Shown here: positions 8,941 through 19,305 of the stretch, one piece after another | How positions within the stretch are numbered: the stretch's first letter is position 1 | Layout: each line of letters begins with the position of its first letter | Assembly (NCBI RefSeq): GCF_030548175.1 | Contig: NZ_JAUORX010000001.1 | Coordinates: forward strand, 372,001-436,000 | Origin: Cognatishimia sp. 1_MG-2023 | Lineage (GTDB): Bacteria; Pseudomonadota; Alphaproteobacteria; Rhodobacterales; Rhodobacteraceae | Length of the DNA stretch: 64,000 nt | Direction of reading: 5' to 3' | Made by a program: the position numbers and the translations under genes | Notes under the pieces: generated by a model | What the model saw: the letters and a program-made list of their open reading frames with translations, nothing else | The model's database searches: none | Told to the model about the DNA's origin: nothing

Positions 8941-10359
8941 ATGCAGCCAAAATTTAATCCATTCGAAACCTCTTTGGATGAGGGCCGCGCCCTTAACCTG
9001 TTGCGTGAAGCGACATCTGGGGCAGAGGATGGCGAGCTGTTCTTTGAACGCCGCCGCGCCGAGGGACTTCACTTCGATGATGGGCGAATCAAAACAGCAA
9101 GTTACGACGCATCCGAGGGTTTTGGCCTTCGCGCCGTGAATGGAGAGGTCGCAGGCTACGCTCATTCCTCTGAAATTTCCGAATCTGCCCTCAAGCGCGC
9201 CGTCGCAACAGCACGACTCGCCGTTGGTCAGGGTGGCGGCACCCTCGCCGCTGGACCGATTCCCACGAACCAGCGCCTTTACACAGACGAAGACCCGATC
9301 GCCGGTGCAAGTTTTCCTGTAAAAATCGACACACTTCGTGAAATTGATGCCTTTGCCCGAGACCTTGATTCTCGGGTTGTTCAGGTCAGCGCCTCTTTGG
9401 CCGCATCCTTGCAAGAAGTCGTCATCATGCGTCCAGACGGACAGATCATTTCTGACACCCGCCCAATGACTCGTGTAAATGTCTCCGTCATCGTCGAGCA
9501 CAACGGCCGTCGCGAAAGTGGCAGCGCAGGTGGTGGTGGTCGGATCGGCTTGGATGGCTTAATTGATCCCGCGGACTGGCAAGCCAAAGCCCGCGAAGCT
9601 TTGCGGGTCGCCGTCGTAAACCTAGATGCCGTCCCTGCCCCTGCGGGTCAAATGGACATCGTTCTTGGCCCCGGCTGGCCAGGCATCCTGTTGCACGAAG
9701 CAGTCGGCCACGGCCTAGAAGGTGATTTCAACCGTAAAGGCAGCTCCAATTTCTCAGGTCTTGTTGGCCAACAAGTCGCATCCAAAGGTGTGACCGTTGT
9801 CGATGATGGCACAATCCCAGATCGTCGCGGATCTATTACCATCGACGACGAAGGCACCCCATCCCGCAAGAATACCCTGATCGAAGACGGAATCTTGATG
9901 GGCTATATGCAAGACCGCCAAAACGCGCGCCTGATGGGGGTAGATCCAACAGGAAACGGCCGCCGTCAAAGTTACGCACACGCCCCAATGCCACGCATGA
10001 CCAACACATATATGATGGGTGGCGATAGTGATCCGGCTGATTTGGTATCCTCGCTTAAGGATGGCATTTACGCTGTTGGCTTCGGCGGCGGTCAGGTCGA
10101 CATTACCAATGGCAAGTTCGTGTTCTCTTGTACTGAAGCCTATCGCGTAGAAAACGGCAAAGTCGGCGCCCCTGTCAAAGGGGCGACTCTGATTGGCGAC
10201 GGTGCAACGGCGATGAAACAGATCCACGGCCTTGGTAACGACATGTCGCTTGATCCAGGCATGGGCAACTGTGGCAAGGCAGGCCAATGGGTGCCGGTTG
10301 GTGTGGGACAACCGACCGTTCTGATGGGCGGTCTGACTGTTGGTGGCGCGGCGACATAA
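8941..10359 (+). CDS. tldD: Metalloprotease TldD
   Basis: A 472-residue TldD, the zinc-bearing half of the TldD/TldE(PmbA) protease that cleaves unfolded peptides and, in other bacteria, matures microcins and degrades CcdA. The metal/catalytic motif HEAVGHGLEGD is at residues 252-262 (His252, Glu253, His257). The C-terminal half shows the conserved GIYAVGFGGGQVD and GNCGKAGQ blocks. It is divergent from ctaC, a neighbourhood conserved in Rhodobacterales. TldE is not in the window. Confidence 0.96.
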   Translation: MQPKFNPFETSLDEGRALNLLREATSGAEDGELFFERRRAEGLHFDDGRIKTASYDASEGFGLRAVNGEVAGYAHSSEISESALKRAVATARLAVGQGGGTLAAGPIPTNQRLYTDEDPIAGASFPVKIDTLREIDAFARDLDSRVVQVSASLAASLQEVVIMRPDGQIISDTRPMTRVNVSVIVEHNGRRESGSAGGGGRIGLDGLIDPADWQAKAREALRVAVVNLDAVPAPAGQMDIVLGPGWPGILLHEAVGHGLEGDFNRKGSSNFSGLVGQQVASKGVTVVDDGTIPDRRGSITIDDEGTPSRKNTLIEDGILMGYMQDRQNARLMGVDPTGNGRRQSYAHAPMPRMTNTYMMGGDSDPADLVSSLKDGIYAVGFGGGQVDITNGKFVFSCTEAYRVENGKVGAPVKGATLIGDGATAMKQIHGLGNDMSLDPGMGNCGKAGQWVPVGVGQPTVLMGGLTVGGAAT

Positions 10360-10430
10360 GTCGCGCCAAAGTTTACGGGCCATTAACCACTGAGTCGTAA
10401 CTGTGGCTTTGCAAGCAGGCGGAGCCACGG

Positions 10431-11573
10431 ATGACCAACGGTCGAATTTCTTCCACTCACCCCCAACTCCCACCCACCACGGAAGAAGAGCGTTTTCTGT
10501 GGCTTCGTCTCTTGCGGTCTCGGCGCGTCGGGCCAACAACCTTTCATCGTTTGATGAAAGAACACGGATCAGCAGCAAAAGCGCTAGAGGCACTGCCGCA
10601 TATCGCGCGTCAGGCTGGCGTGAAAAACTACGAAATTTGCCCGGAAGCGGTCGTTCACAAAGAACTCAATGCTGCGAAAGCCGTCGGCGCAATGCTCATT
10701 TGCTTTGGTGACGCACTTTATCCCACAGAGCTATACGATCTACACGACGCGCCTCCGTTTCTCTGGGCACAAGGTGCCACAGCATTGCTATCCCGTCCCA
10801 AAATCGCACTTGTTGGCGCGCGCAATGCTTCATCACTTGGTACACGCATTGCTCGCAGTCTTGCCGCAGAACTTGGCGAAAAGGGCCAAGTCATTGTTAG
10901 CGGCCTCGCGCGCGGCATTGATGCGGCAGCCCATGACGCCGCACTAAACACCGGCACCATCGCCATCTTTGCCGGAGGCGTGGACGCAATCTATCCCTCC
11001 GAAAACACAAACTTGGCACTCCAAGTAAAAGAAAGCGGGCTTATCCTGTCTGAACAACCCATGGGTATGCACCCAATGGCGCGTCACTTTCCCACGCGCA
11101 ATCGGATCATCTCGGGCCTCGCCCCTGCGGTCGTCGTGATTGAAGCCGCGTCAAAGTCAGGCTCGCTCATCACCGCGCAAAACGCACTTGATCAGGGTCG
11201 CGATGTCCTAGCTGTCCCCGGCCATCCATTTGATTCTCGTGCAGCCGGATGCAACATGTTGATCCGCGATGGCGCCACTTTGGTCCGCAACGCCTCTGAC
11301 GTGATTGAAACGCTAACCCCCATCGCGGAACCGGACCAACAAGAACTCCCGCTGACTGAAGCACCGCAACCTCCTACCCCACGCAGCTTGCGGGAAACAC
11401 ATGAGCTACACAAACGCATCCTTGATCACCTCAGCCCCTCCCCCGTGGCCGAAGATCAATTGATCCGTGATCTACAAGCACCTTCCAACCAAGTCGCCCC
11501 AATTTTGGTCGACATGGAACTTAATGGTCAAATCGCGCGCAGCGCCGGCGGTCTCTTATCCCGCAACGGATAA
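10431..11573 (+). CDS. dprA: DNA-processing protein DprA
   Basis: A 380-residue DprA/Smf. In naturally transformable bacteria it protects incoming single-stranded DNA and loads RecA. Order: an N-terminal helical SAM-like segment (about 20-70), the Rossmann-like DprA core with KIALVGARNASSLGT (about 124-138), SGLARGIDAAAH and the HFPTRNRIISGLAP block, then a C-terminal winged helix (about 325-378). It starts 71 bases after tldD with no terminator between, so partial co-transcription is possible. GTA-producing roseobacters also use DprA when receiving gene transfer agent DNA. Confidence 0.95.
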   Translation: MTNGRISSTHPQLPPTTEEERFLWLRLLRSRRVGPTTFHRLMKEHGSAAKALEALPHIARQAGVKNYEICPEAVVHKELNAAKAVGAMLICFGDALYPTELYDLHDAPPFLWAQGATALLSRPKIALVGARNASSLGTRIARSLAAELGEKGQVIVSGLARGIDAAAHDAALNTGTIAIFAGGVDAIYPSENTNLALQVKESGLILSEQPMGMHPMARHFPTRNRIISGLAPAVVVIEAASKSGSLITAQNALDQGRDVLAVPGHPFDSRAAGCNMLIRDGATLVRNASDVIETLTPIAEPDQQELPLTEAPQPPTPRSLRETHELHKRILDHLSPSPVAEDQLIRDLQAPSNQVAPILVDMELNGQIARSAGGLLSRNG

Positions 11574-11629
11574 GAACGCCCAAAATTGTCACGAAATACA
11601 CGTCATTCGAAATGACTTTTTCCAAATCA

Positions 11630-11658
11630 TTGACATTCACCCCTTTCACACCACATTT
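11630..11658 (+). promoter_or_regulatory. topA: Possible sigma-70 promoter for topA
   Basis: A perfect TTGACA -35 hexamer (11630-11635), then a 17-base spacer and a poor -10 candidate (ACATTT, 11653-11658). The region lies in the 129-base gap between dprA and topA. The weak -10 makes this tentative. Confidence 0.35.
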
Positions 11659-11702
11659 TTGCCCGCCATAAGGCCGACCGTATTGAGTCGAGAGGAAATT
11701 GA

Positions 11703-14414
11703 ATGCCAGTAGTTGTTGTAGAGTCCCCGGCGAAGGCCAAAACCATCAATAAATACTTGGGCTCTGACTACACTGTCCTAGCCTCTTACGGCCATATTCG
11801 CGACCTGCCATCCAAAGATGGCTCGGTCGACACTGACAATGATTTCGCAATGACATGGGAAGTTGATACAAAATCACGTGCCCATGTCAAAGCCATCGCT
11901 GATGCTTTGAAAGAAGACAACAACCTCATTCTCGCGACCGACCCCGATCGCGAAGGAGAAGCGATTTCTTGGCACCTCGAAGAAGCTCTGCGTAAGCGAC
12001 GGATCATCAAAAAAGACACGCCAGTGTCTCGAGTGGTCTTTAACGCCATCACAAAAACCGCTGTCACCGAAGCGATGAAGAACCCACGCCAAGTCGACGA
12101 ACCATTGGTAGAGGCATATCTAGCCCGCCGTGCGTTGGACTATCTCGTGGGCTTTAAACTTTCGCCGGTCTTATGGCGTAAATTGCCGGGCGCGCGTTCC
12201 GCAGGCCGTGTGCAATCTGTTTGCCTACGCCTGATCGTTGAGCGAGAGATGGAAGTCGAGGCGTTCAATCCACAAGAATATTGGTCCGTGAAAGCGCTGC
12301 TTCAGACCCCACGCGGTAAAGATTTTGAGGCGCGCCTGACCGTACTCGGCGGCCAAAAAGTTGAAAAGATGTCGCTGAAAGACAGCACCGCATCGGAACT
12401 TGCAGTTCAGGCCGTAACATCTAGAAAACTATATGTGAAATCGGTTGAGGCGAAGCCCGCCAACCGTAATCCTTCTGCCCCTTTCATGACGTCTACACTG
12501 CAGCAAGAAGCCAGCCGTAAATTCGGCATGGGCGCCCGTCAGTGTATGAGCACGGCACAGCGTCTCTACGAGGCCGGCTACATCACATATATGCGTACCG
12601 ACGGTATCGACATGGCGCCAGAAGCTGTGACCGCAGCCCGCGACGCGATCAAAGAACGCTATGGCGCAGAATACGTTCCCGCCTCTCCACGCATCTATAA
12701 GAACAAAGCCAAAAACGCCCAAGAGGCGCACGAATGTATCCGCCCCACAGAAATGACGCGCGATGCATCGCAGCTAAAAATTACTGAAGAAGACCAGCGC
12801 AAGTTATATGATCTCATCTGGAAACGGACACTGGCCTGCCAGATGGAAGCCGCTCGCCTAGAACGCACCACTGTCGACATTGCATCAGAAGACGATCAGG
12901 TCGAACTGCGCGCCACCGGTCAGGTTGTTCAATTTGACGGCTTCATGCGTATTTACGAAGAAGGCCGCGATGACGTCGCCCAAGATGACGACGACAAGCG
13001 CTTGCCGCAAATCATGCAAGGCGAAGCCGCGAAATTCAGCGATAAGGGCCTCGCAGCGCAATACGCAAAAGCAACAGACAGCGAAGACCAAGTCGTTGAA
13101 ATCAGCGGCATGCAACGCGCAAGTTCTGCGATCTTGTCAGAAAACGCAGGCGTTCTAGCGCTGCAACACCATACCCAACCACCGCCCCGCTACACAGAGG
13201 CGACATTGGTCAAACGCATGGAAGAGCTCGGCATTGGCCGCCCGTCTACTTATGCCTCAGTCATCACAACAATCCAAGATCGTGAATACGTTCGCAAAGA
13301 CAAGAACCGCCTCTTCCCCGAAGAAAAAGGCCGGATCGTTACAATCTTCCTGATGAACTTCTTCCGCAAATATGTGGGCTACGAATTCACCGCTGACCTT
13401 GAAACCAGCCTGGATGACGTGTCAGCCGGCGATATGGATTACAAAGAAGTTCTGCGTAATTTCTGGAAAGACTTCTCTGCCGCCATCGCAGAAACCAGCG
13501 ATCTGCGCGTTGCCGAGGTTCTAACAATTCTCGACACAGCCCTTGCACCACAGCTTTATCCACCACGCGAAGATGGCACAGACCCACGTGTCTGCCCAAA
13601 ATGCGGCACGGGTCAATTGCACCTCAAAACGTCCCGCACTGGCGGGTTTGTCGGCTGTGGCAACTATCCAGAATGTAACTTTACCCGTGCAATCGCCGGA
13701 AACGAGGGCGAGGATAAACTGCTGGGTTCCGATGAAGGCGATGAAATCTGGTTGAAAGACGGTCGATTTGGCCCCTACGTACAGCGTGGCGAACCAACGC
13801 CTGAAAACAAAAAACCGCGCCGCACATCGCTTCCTAAGAAAGGGCGCGACTATCTACCTGGTTGGGCGCCAGACGACATCGACCTTGAAAAAGGCGTTCG
13901 TTTGCTGACATTGCCCCGCAAAGTTGGTGACCACCCAGAAGGCAACCAAGTCTCGGCCAACCTTGGCCGGTTTGGCCCTTACATCGCGCATAAATCTCCG
14001 AACGAAGAAAAGATCGTCTACGTAAGTATCAAGAACTTCGAGGACCTCTTTGACATCGGCATGAACCACGCCGTCGAATTGCTGGCCGACAAACGCGCCA
14101 ACCCAGGTCGTGGACGCGGCGCTGCCGCAAAAGCACTTCGTGAATTAGGCGATCACCCGGATGGCGGCGCCATGAGCATCATGGAAGGGCGCTACGGTGC
14201 CTACGTCAAGTGGGACAAAGTCAACGCGACGATCCCAAAAGAGATAGAACACGCTGACTTGACCGTCGAAAAAGCAATCGAACTGGTCAATGAAAAGGCC
14301 GCGGCTAAGGGCGTGAAGAAAAAGAAAGCACCCGCGAAAAAAAAAGCGGCTCCTAAAAAGAAAGCCGCAGCCAAAAAGACCACGGCTAAAAAGACAGCTG
14401 CCAAAAGCGAATAA
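11703..14414 (+). CDS. topA: DNA topoisomerase I
   Basis: A 903-residue type IA topoisomerase that relaxes negative supercoils. The Toprim domain has Glu7 and DPDREGE (80-86); the catalytic tyrosine is Tyr296 in GYITYMRTDG. One four-cysteine zinc ribbon is clear (CPKCG and CGNYPEC, about residues 632-660). Further C-terminal repeats bearing GRFGPYV/GRYGAYV motifs follow. The protein ends in a highly basic Lys/Ala-rich tail (about the last 30 residues), which is typical of alphaproteobacterial TopA and probably adds non-specific DNA affinity. Confidence 0.97.
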   Translation: MPVVVVESPAKAKTINKYLGSDYTVLASYGHIRDLPSKDGSVDTDNDFAMTWEVDTKSRAHVKAIADALKEDNNLILATDPDREGEAISWHLEEALRKRRIIKKDTPVSRVVFNAITKTAVTEAMKNPRQVDEPLVEAYLARRALDYLVGFKLSPVLWRKLPGARSAGRVQSVCLRLIVEREMEVEAFNPQEYWSVKALLQTPRGKDFEARLTVLGGQKVEKMSLKDSTASELAVQAVTSRKLYVKSVEAKPANRNPSAPFMTSTLQQEASRKFGMGARQCMSTAQRLYEAGYITYMRTDGIDMAPEAVTAARDAIKERYGAEYVPASPRIYKNKAKNAQEAHECIRPTEMTRDASQLKITEEDQRKLYDLIWKRTLACQMEAARLERTTVDIASEDDQVELRATGQVVQFDGFMRIYEEGRDDVAQDDDDKRLPQIMQGEAAKFSDKGLAAQYAKATDSEDQVVEISGMQRASSAILSENAGVLALQHHTQPPPRYTEATLVKRMEELGIGRPSTYASVITTIQDREYVRKDKNRLFPEEKGRIVTIFLMNFFRKYVGYEFTADLETSLDDVSAGDMDYKEVLRNFWKDFSAAIAETSDLRVAEVLTILDTALAPQLYPPREDGTDPRVCPKCGTGQLHLKTSRTGGFVGCGNYPECNFTRAIAGNEGEDKLLGSDEGDEIWLKDGRFGPYVQRGEPTPENKKPRRTSLPKKGRDYLPGWAPDDIDLEKGVRLLTLPRKVGDHPEGNQVSANLGRFGPYIAHKSPNEEKIVYVSIKNFEDLFDIGMNHAVELLADKRANPGRGRGAAAKALRELGDHPDGGAMSIMEGRYGAYVKWDKVNATIPKEIEHADLTVEKAIELVNEKAAAKGVKKKKAPAKKKAAPKKKAAAKKTTAKKTAAKSE

Positions 14415-14418
14415 TAAC

Positions 14419-14444
14419 AAAGGCTGGGTTTGACCCGGCCTTTT
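14419..14444 (+). terminator. topA intrinsic terminator
   Basis: AAAGGCTGGGT, a short loop and ACCCGGCCTTTT form a near-perfect stem ending in a T-run five bases after the topA stop. Confidence 0.8.
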
Positions 14445-14560
14445 CGTTGTTACCCCAACAAATGCGCGCAAACCGTAGAAATACCGGAGACGGGTGCAGT
14501 CGTTGACTCAGAGCCGTCTTGGATCAATACCTTGCGCAATCCGATTTTAGGGAGAGTTCC

Positions 14561-15265
14561 ATGAAAAAAGTCTATGCAAATGCAACAGAGGCGCTTGATG
14601 GCCTCTTGCACGATGGCATGCTTGTCGCCGCTGGGGGCTTTGGCCTATGCGGCATTCCTGAATTGCTGCTTCAAGCAATCAAAGAGGCTGGCACACAAAA
14701 CCTAACCTTTGCGTCCAACAACGCGGGCGTTGACGATTTTGGTATCGGCATCTTGCTGCAAACCAAACAGGTCAAGAAAATGATCAGCTCCTACGTGGGT
14801 GAAAACGCAGAATTTATGCGTCAGTACCTTTCCGAAGAACTGGAACTAGAATTTAATCCCCAAGGTACATTGGCCGAGCGTATGCGCGCAGGCGGTGCTG
14901 GCATCCCGGGCTTTTACACCAAAACCGGTGTAGGCACTGTGATCGCCGAGGGTAAAGAACACAAAGACTTCAACGGCGAGACCTACATTTTGGAAGAAGG
15001 CATCTTTGCCGATCTGGCCATTGTGAAGGCATGGAAGGCTGACGAAACAGGCAATCTTGTGTTCCGCAAAACCGCACGAAACTTCAACGCGCCTGCTGCA
15101 ACTTGCGGCAAAATATGTGTGGTCGAAGTTGAAGAGATCGTTCCAACCGGTTCGCTTGACCCCGATTCAATCCACCTACCCGGTATCTACGTGCACCGCA
15201 TTATCCAAGGCGATCACGAAAAGCGCATCGAACAGCGTACCACCCGTAAACGCGAGGAGGCATAA
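14561..15265 (+). CDS. scoA: 3-oxoacid CoA-transferase subunit A (succinyl-CoA type)
   Basis: Alpha subunit, 234 residues, of a heterodimeric family I CoA-transferase that moves CoA from succinyl-CoA to acetoacetate or another 3-oxo acid, used in ketone-body and branched-chain/leucine breakdown. The family CoA-binding glycine loop [13 protein letters not shown] is at about residues 22-34. The start MKKVYANA is chosen because GGGAGA stands 6 bases ahead of that ATG; an earlier in-frame ATG lacks a ribosome site. It is followed after two bases by the beta subunit. Confidence 0.95.
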   Translation: MKKVYANATEALDGLLHDGMLVAAGGFGLCGIPELLLQAIKEAGTQNLTFASNNAGVDDFGIGILLQTKQVKKMISSYVGENAEFMRQYLSEELELEFNPQGTLAERMRAGGAGIPGFYTKTGVGTVIAEGKEHKDFNGETYILEEGIFADLAIVKAWKADETGNLVFRKTARNFNAPAATCGKICVVEVEEIVPTGSLDPDSIHLPGIYVHRIIQGDHEKRIEQRTTRKREEA

Positions 15266-15267
15266 TC

Positions 15268-15897
15268 ATGGCTTGGGATCGTAACCAAATGGCCGCCCGC
15301 GCGGCACAAGAACTTCAAGACGGTTGGTATGTGAACCTTGGTATCGGTATTCCGACATTGGTGTCCAACTACATCCCTGAAGGCATCGAAGTCACGCTGC
15401 AATCGGAAAATGGCATGCTTGGCATGGGCCCCTTCCCGATCGAAGGCGAAGAAGACGCCGACCTGATCAACGCAGGTAAGCAAACCATCACCGAACTACC
15501 GCAGACCGCCTATTTCGATTCGGCACAATCCTTCGCAATGATCCGTGGCGGCAAAATCGCCATGGCGATCTTAGGCGCGATGGAAGTGGCCGAAAACGGC
15601 GACCTCGCAAACTGGATGATTCCCGGCAAGCTGGTCAAAGGTATGGGCGGCGCAATGGACCTGGTTGCTGGCGTCGGCCGCGTTGTTGTCGTTATGGATC
15701 ACGCAAACAAACACGGTCAGTCTAAGGTTCTCAAGGAATGCACTCTGCCACTGACGGGTCAGAAAGTTGTGGATCGCATCATCACCAACTACGGCGTTCT
15801 TGACGTTGTTGAAGGTGGCTTGAAAATCGTCGAAGTCGCCGATGGCGTCACCGAAGACGAACTTCGCGCAGCAACCGAAGCAACAATCGTTAACTAA
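15268..15897 (+). CDS. scoB: 3-oxoacid CoA-transferase subunit B
   Basis: Beta subunit, 209 residues. The catalytic glutamate that forms the glutamyl-CoA thioester is Glu47 in [10 protein letters not shown]. The GIGIPTLV block near residue 25 and [15 protein letters not shown] near 168 are also family-typical. It follows scoA with a GGAGG ribosome site inside the scoA tail (AAACGCGAGGAGGC). A hairpin terminator follows, so scoAB is a two-gene operon. Confidence 0.95.
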   Translation: MAWDRNQMAARAAQELQDGWYVNLGIGIPTLVSNYIPEGIEVTLQSENGMLGMGPFPIEGEEDADLINAGKQTITELPQTAYFDSAQSFAMIRGGKIAMAILGAMEVAENGDLANWMIPGKLVKGMGGAMDLVAGVGRVVVVMDHANKHGQSKVLKECTLPLTGQKVVDRIITNYGVLDVVEGGLKIVEVADGVTEDELRAATEATIVN

Positions 15898-15918
15898 TCC
15901 GATCTCATACCGCACATG

Positions 15919-15948
15919 AAAACCCGGCTTCCCGCCGGGTTTTTTTTG
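15919..15948. terminator. Bidirectional terminator between scoB and the M23 gene
   Basis: AACCCGGC, loop TTCCC, GCCGGGTT: an 8-bp stem followed by T8 on the plus strand and by TTTT on the minus strand. It sits between two convergent genes and can serve both. Confidence 0.85.
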
Positions 15949-16581
15949 TTAGCTACAAGGCACCGGATAGGTCAGACGCAGCTCATCGTCACCTAACCCC
16001 TGCCATTCAGGTCCCCAACAGGTGATTTTCCCAGCTCCTTTCGCCCAATACAGATGTGGATCAGCCGAACTATGTCCCAACGCAGCTCCGCGATAAATCA
16101 GCTCAAAATGCAAATGCGGAAAGCCGCTCGACAGAAACCCAGTTACTCCTAGTTCACCTAGCTGCTGGCCTCGGGTTAACGTCTCCCCTGCTTCAACCAA
16201 TCGCCGTTTCAAATGCACATATCGCGTTCGCGACGCCTTACCGCTAGAATCTGGCGCGTGCAAAACCTGCACCTGATTGCCGTAGGCCGGCCCCCAAAAG
16301 GAACGCTCGACCAACCCACCAGCCGCCGCCAGAACAGGTGTCCCGATTGGCGCATGCACGTCTATCCCCAAATGCGGCTCAATCCCGTTTAAGCTGCTCA
16401 CAGCCAACGGCGATCTAAATTGCTGTGTGATAGACGGGGCATTTGTTGGCATTTCCAACACCACGGGCTCTGGATAAGACTTTCCATACCCAGCCGCATA
16501 ACCGAATTTCTTTTCGTCAGCCAAACATCCCACCAACGCGGTGACGCAAAACAGACCGATTCCCAAACGAAAAATCATCAT
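15949..16581 (-). CDS. M23 family peptidase lipoprotein (LytM domain)
   Basis: A 210-residue putative peptidoglycan endopeptidase or EnvC-like activator. A lipoprotein signal ends in the lipobox LVGC (Cys19 with the chosen start), so it is probably membrane-anchored. The LytM zinc set is complete: HxxxD (His70, Asp74 in HLGID), His123 in YVHLK and HxH (156-158 in PHLHFE). The start MMIFRLGIG is preferred because GGGGAAG lies just ahead of it; an ATG 21 bases upstream is possible. Convergent with scoB. Confidence 0.85.
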   Translation of the reverse strand: MMIFRLGIGLFCVTALVGCLADEKKFGYAAGYGKSYPEPVVLEMPTNAPSITQQFRSPLAVSSLNGIEPHLGIDVHAPIGTPVLAAAGGLVERSFWGPAYGNQVQVLHAPDSSGKASRTRYVHLKRRLVEAGETLTRGQQLGELGVTGFLSSGFPHLHFELIYRGAALGHSSADPHLYWAKGAGKITCWGPEWQGLGDDELRLTYPVPCS

Positions 16582-16723
16582 AAGCTTCCCCAAAACAGCC
16601 ACGACACCAATGTATCGTTTTTTGGAATGTCATCAAATATTGGAACCAAGAAAATTTCCCGTTATGCCGTGAAACCCATTCCCGGCTCTTGGCACTGCCT
16701 GCTACCTATGCATTGATAGCGCC

Positions 16724-17266
16724 ATGAACATTTCTGAAATTGCCTTCAAACATGCACCAATTGGCATCTGCATGCTCGAGAACCGAATTGTACGTACGCC
16801 AAACGAGGCTTTTGCCAAGATGTTTGGGACCACTGTTGAGGAATGCAAAGGCAAATCCATTGGCGAATTCTACGCTTCAGAAGAAGACTTCCGATCAATT
16901 GGTGCTCGCGTGCGCACTGCGATGGAAGATTTGGGCGCATATAACGACGAACGCATCATGAAGCGCGCAGATGGCACTCTCTTTTGGTGCCGCGTACGTG
17001 GGAAATCCCTAACGCCAGACAACCCATTCCATTGCGGCGTCTGGACCTTTGCGGATTTATCCGAAGAACGCCCCGTCGTATCACTCACCCAGCGTGAACG
17101 CGAAGTGGCCATCCTAACGTGTCGGGGCTTAACCTCCAAAGAGATTGGCCTAAAACTGGGTCTCAGTTATCGCACCGTCGAAGAATACCGCGCCCGCCTG
17201 CTAAAGAAATTCGGCGCTCGAAAACTTGCTGAACTGGTGGCGAAATTGTCAGGAATGCCATTGTAA
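16724..17266 (+). CDS. PAS-LuxR transcriptional regulator
   Basis: A 180-residue two-domain regulator: an N-terminal PAS fold (about residues 5-112, with a typical APIGICMLENRIV start and FADLSEE end) and a C-terminal LuxR/FixJ helix-turn-helix (about 118-176, with LTQREREVAILTCRGLTSKEI). There is no receiver domain, so a small ligand or redox signal sensed by PAS, rather than phosphorylation, probably controls DNA binding. It stands alone between the M23 gene and accB, reads toward accBC, and could control it, but no operator was identified. Confidence 0.85.
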   Translation: MNISEIAFKHAPIGICMLENRIVRTPNEAFAKMFGTTVEECKGKSIGEFYASEEDFRSIGARVRTAMEDLGAYNDERIMKRADGTLFWCRVRGKSLTPDNPFHCGVWTFADLSEERPVVSLTQREREVAILTCRGLTSKEIGLKLGLSYRTVEEYRARLLKKFGARKLAELVAKLSGMPL

Positions 17267-17433
17267 TCAATCATTCAACTGCCAAGACACCACATTCGCT
17301 TGCACCTAGGTGCAATTCCCCCCAAATCCCCCTTCAAGCGCCGCTTTTCCTTACGTAAAAATTGGCCTATAAGCACCCATTAGGGGAAACCAAATCAAGA
17401 CGCGCGCTAAGACGAGCGCGACAGAGGATAAAC

Positions 17434-17928
17434 ATGAGCAAAAAATCCCACGACTCTGATGTCGCCTTTATCCAGGCTCTGGCAGAGCTGCTGCAACAGA
17501 ACGACCTGACCGAATTGGAAGTCATGCGCGAGTATAGCGACAATGACAGCCTGAACGTTCGTGTCAGCCGCAAAAAAGAAGTTGTCGCTGCCGTTGCAGC
17601 ACCTGCGCCCGTAGCAGCACCTGCCGCCGCAGCCACTCCAGTCGCTGCTGCACCAGCACCTGCAGCTTCAGCTGTTGATGATCCTTCCAGCCACCCGGGC
17701 GCAGTACCGTCACCGATGGTTGGCACGGTCTACATGCAAGCAGAGCCAGGCGCACCTGCATTCATTACAGTCGGCGCACAAGTGTCCGAAGGCGACACCA
17801 TCATGATCATCGAAGCGATGAAAACCATGAACCACATCCCAGCACCTAAATCGGGTACTGTGAAACGCATTCTGGTTGAAGATGGCGGCACCGTTGAATA
17901 TGGCGCACCGCTGGCCATCATCGAGTAA
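17434..17928 (+). CDS. accB: Biotin carboxyl carrier protein of acetyl-CoA carboxylase
   Basis: BCCP, 164 residues, carries CO2 on biotin between biotin carboxylase and carboxyltransferase in the first step of fatty-acid synthesis. The biotinylated lysine is K130 in EAMKTMNHI. Residues 50-82 are an Ala/Pro-rich mobile linker. The ATG at 17434 has AGAGGA ahead of it; an in-frame start at 17362 would add an arginine-rich leader not known in the family. accC follows after 9 bases. Confidence 0.97.
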   Translation: MSKKSHDSDVAFIQALAELLQQNDLTELEVMREYSDNDSLNVRVSRKKEVVAAVAAPAPVAAPAAAATPVAAAPAPAASAVDDPSSHPGAVPSPMVGTVYMQAEPGAPAFITVGAQVSEGDTIMIIEAMKTMNHIPAPKSGTVKRILVEDGGTVEYGAPLAIIE

Positions 17929-17937
17929 GGCACGGGC

Positions 17938-19284
17938 ATGTTTGATAAAATCCTAATTGCCAACCGTGGCGAGATCGCACTGCGTGTGATCCGTGCTTGC
18001 CGCGAGATGGGCATCAAATCGGTTGCGGTGCATTCCACCGCAGACGCCGATGCGATGCACGTTCGCATGGCAGACGAGGCCATCTGCATTGGCCCAGCAC
18101 CCGGCACCGACAGCTACCTAAACGTAGCGTCGATCATTGCCGCTTGCGAAGTCACCGGCGCGCAAGCGATCCACCCGGGCTACGGCTTCCTTTCGGAAAA
18201 CGCCAAGTTCGTTCAGATCGTCGAAGATCACGACCTGACCTTCATCGGCCCGACCGCGGAACACATCCGCACCATGGGCGATAAGATCACAGCCAAAGAC
18301 ACAATGAAGGCGCTCGGTGTTCCTTGCGTTCCCGGCTCTGACGGCGGTGTTGCGACTTTGGCAGATGCCAAAAAGCTTGGCGAAGAGATGGGCTACCCAG
18401 TCATCATCAAAGCCACAGCTGGCGGCGGCGGCAAAGGCATGAAAGTGGCGCAAACCGCTGCTGACATGGAATCAGCCTTTATGACCGCACGGGCCGAAGG
18501 CAAATCCAACTTCGGCAACGACGAAGTCTACATCGAAAAATACCTGACAACTCCACGCCACATCGAAATTCAGGTGTTTGGCGACGGTAAGGGTAATGCT
18601 GTCCATTTGGGCGAGCGCGACTGCTCCTTGCAACGCCGTCACCAAAAGGTCTTCGAAGAAGCACCGGGCCCATGCATCACGCCAGAAGAGCGTGCCGCGA
18701 TTGGTAAGGTCTGCGCGGATGCGGTTGCCAAAATCAACTACATCGGCGCTGGCACAATCGAATTCCTCTACGAAAACGGCGAGTTCTATTTCATTGAAAT
18801 GAACACCCGTCTTCAGGTGGAACACCCGGTTACCGAAGCGATCTTTGGTGTGGACTTGGTACGCGAGCAAATCCGCGTAGCTGAAGGTCTGCCAATGTCG
18901 TTCACGCAAGACGATCTGGAAATCAATGGTCACTCCATCGAAGTCCGCATCAACGCTGAACGCCTGCCCAACTTCGCACCTTGCCCCGGCAAGATCACGC
19001 ATTTCCACGCACCAGGCGGTCTGGGTGTACGTATGGATTCCGCCCTCTATGACGGCTACTCCATCCCACCTTACTACGACAGCTTGATTGGTAAGCTGAT
19101 CGTACACGGTCGCAACCGTGAAGAAGCGCTTGCGCGTCTTCACCGTGCCTTGGGCGAGCTGATCGTTGACGGCATCGACACCACCATCCCCCTCTTCCAT
19201 GCTCTGCTTGAAGAAGGCGACATTCATTCCGGCGACTACAACATTCACTGGTTGGAAAAGTGGCTGGACGCCAAATACGGCTAA
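17938..19284 (+). CDS. accC: Acetyl-CoA carboxylase, biotin carboxylase subunit
   Basis: A 448-residue ATP-grasp biotin carboxylase that carboxylates BCCP-biotin using bicarbonate and ATP. It shows the N-terminal [17 protein letters not shown] block, the glycine-rich ATP loop GGGGKGMKV (about residues 163-171), [16 protein letters not shown] and the catalytic [14 protein letters not shown] segment. Length matches AccC rather than the longer propionyl- or pyruvate-carboxylase relatives. Forms an operon with accB and probably aat. Confidence 0.97.
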   Translation: MFDKILIANRGEIALRVIRACREMGIKSVAVHSTADADAMHVRMADEAICIGPAPGTDSYLNVASIIAACEVTGAQAIHPGYGFLSENAKFVQIVEDHDLTFIGPTAEHIRTMGDKITAKDTMKALGVPCVPGSDGGVATLADAKKLGEEMGYPVIIKATAGGGGKGMKVAQTAADMESAFMTARAEGKSNFGNDEVYIEKYLTTPRHIEIQVFGDGKGNAVHLGERDCSLQRRHQKVFEEAPGPCITPEERAAIGKVCADAVAKINYIGAGTIEFLYENGEFYFIEMNTRLQVEHPVTEAIFGVDLVREQIRVAEGLPMSFTQDDLEINGHSIEVRINAERLPNFAPCPGKITHFHAPGGLGVRMDSALYDGYSIPPYYDSLIGKLIVHGRNREEALARLHRALGELIVDGIDTTIPLFHALLEEGDIHSGDYNIHWLEKWLDAKYG

Positions 19285-19305
19285 TGCCGAAAGGCGCGCG
19301 ATAGT

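Noticed and set aside
14310-14414. Lys/Ala-rich repetitive tail of topA as a possible frameshift or repeat insertion
   Set aside because: Such basic C-terminal tails are normal for alphaproteobacterial topoisomerase I; the frame is clean to the stop codon.
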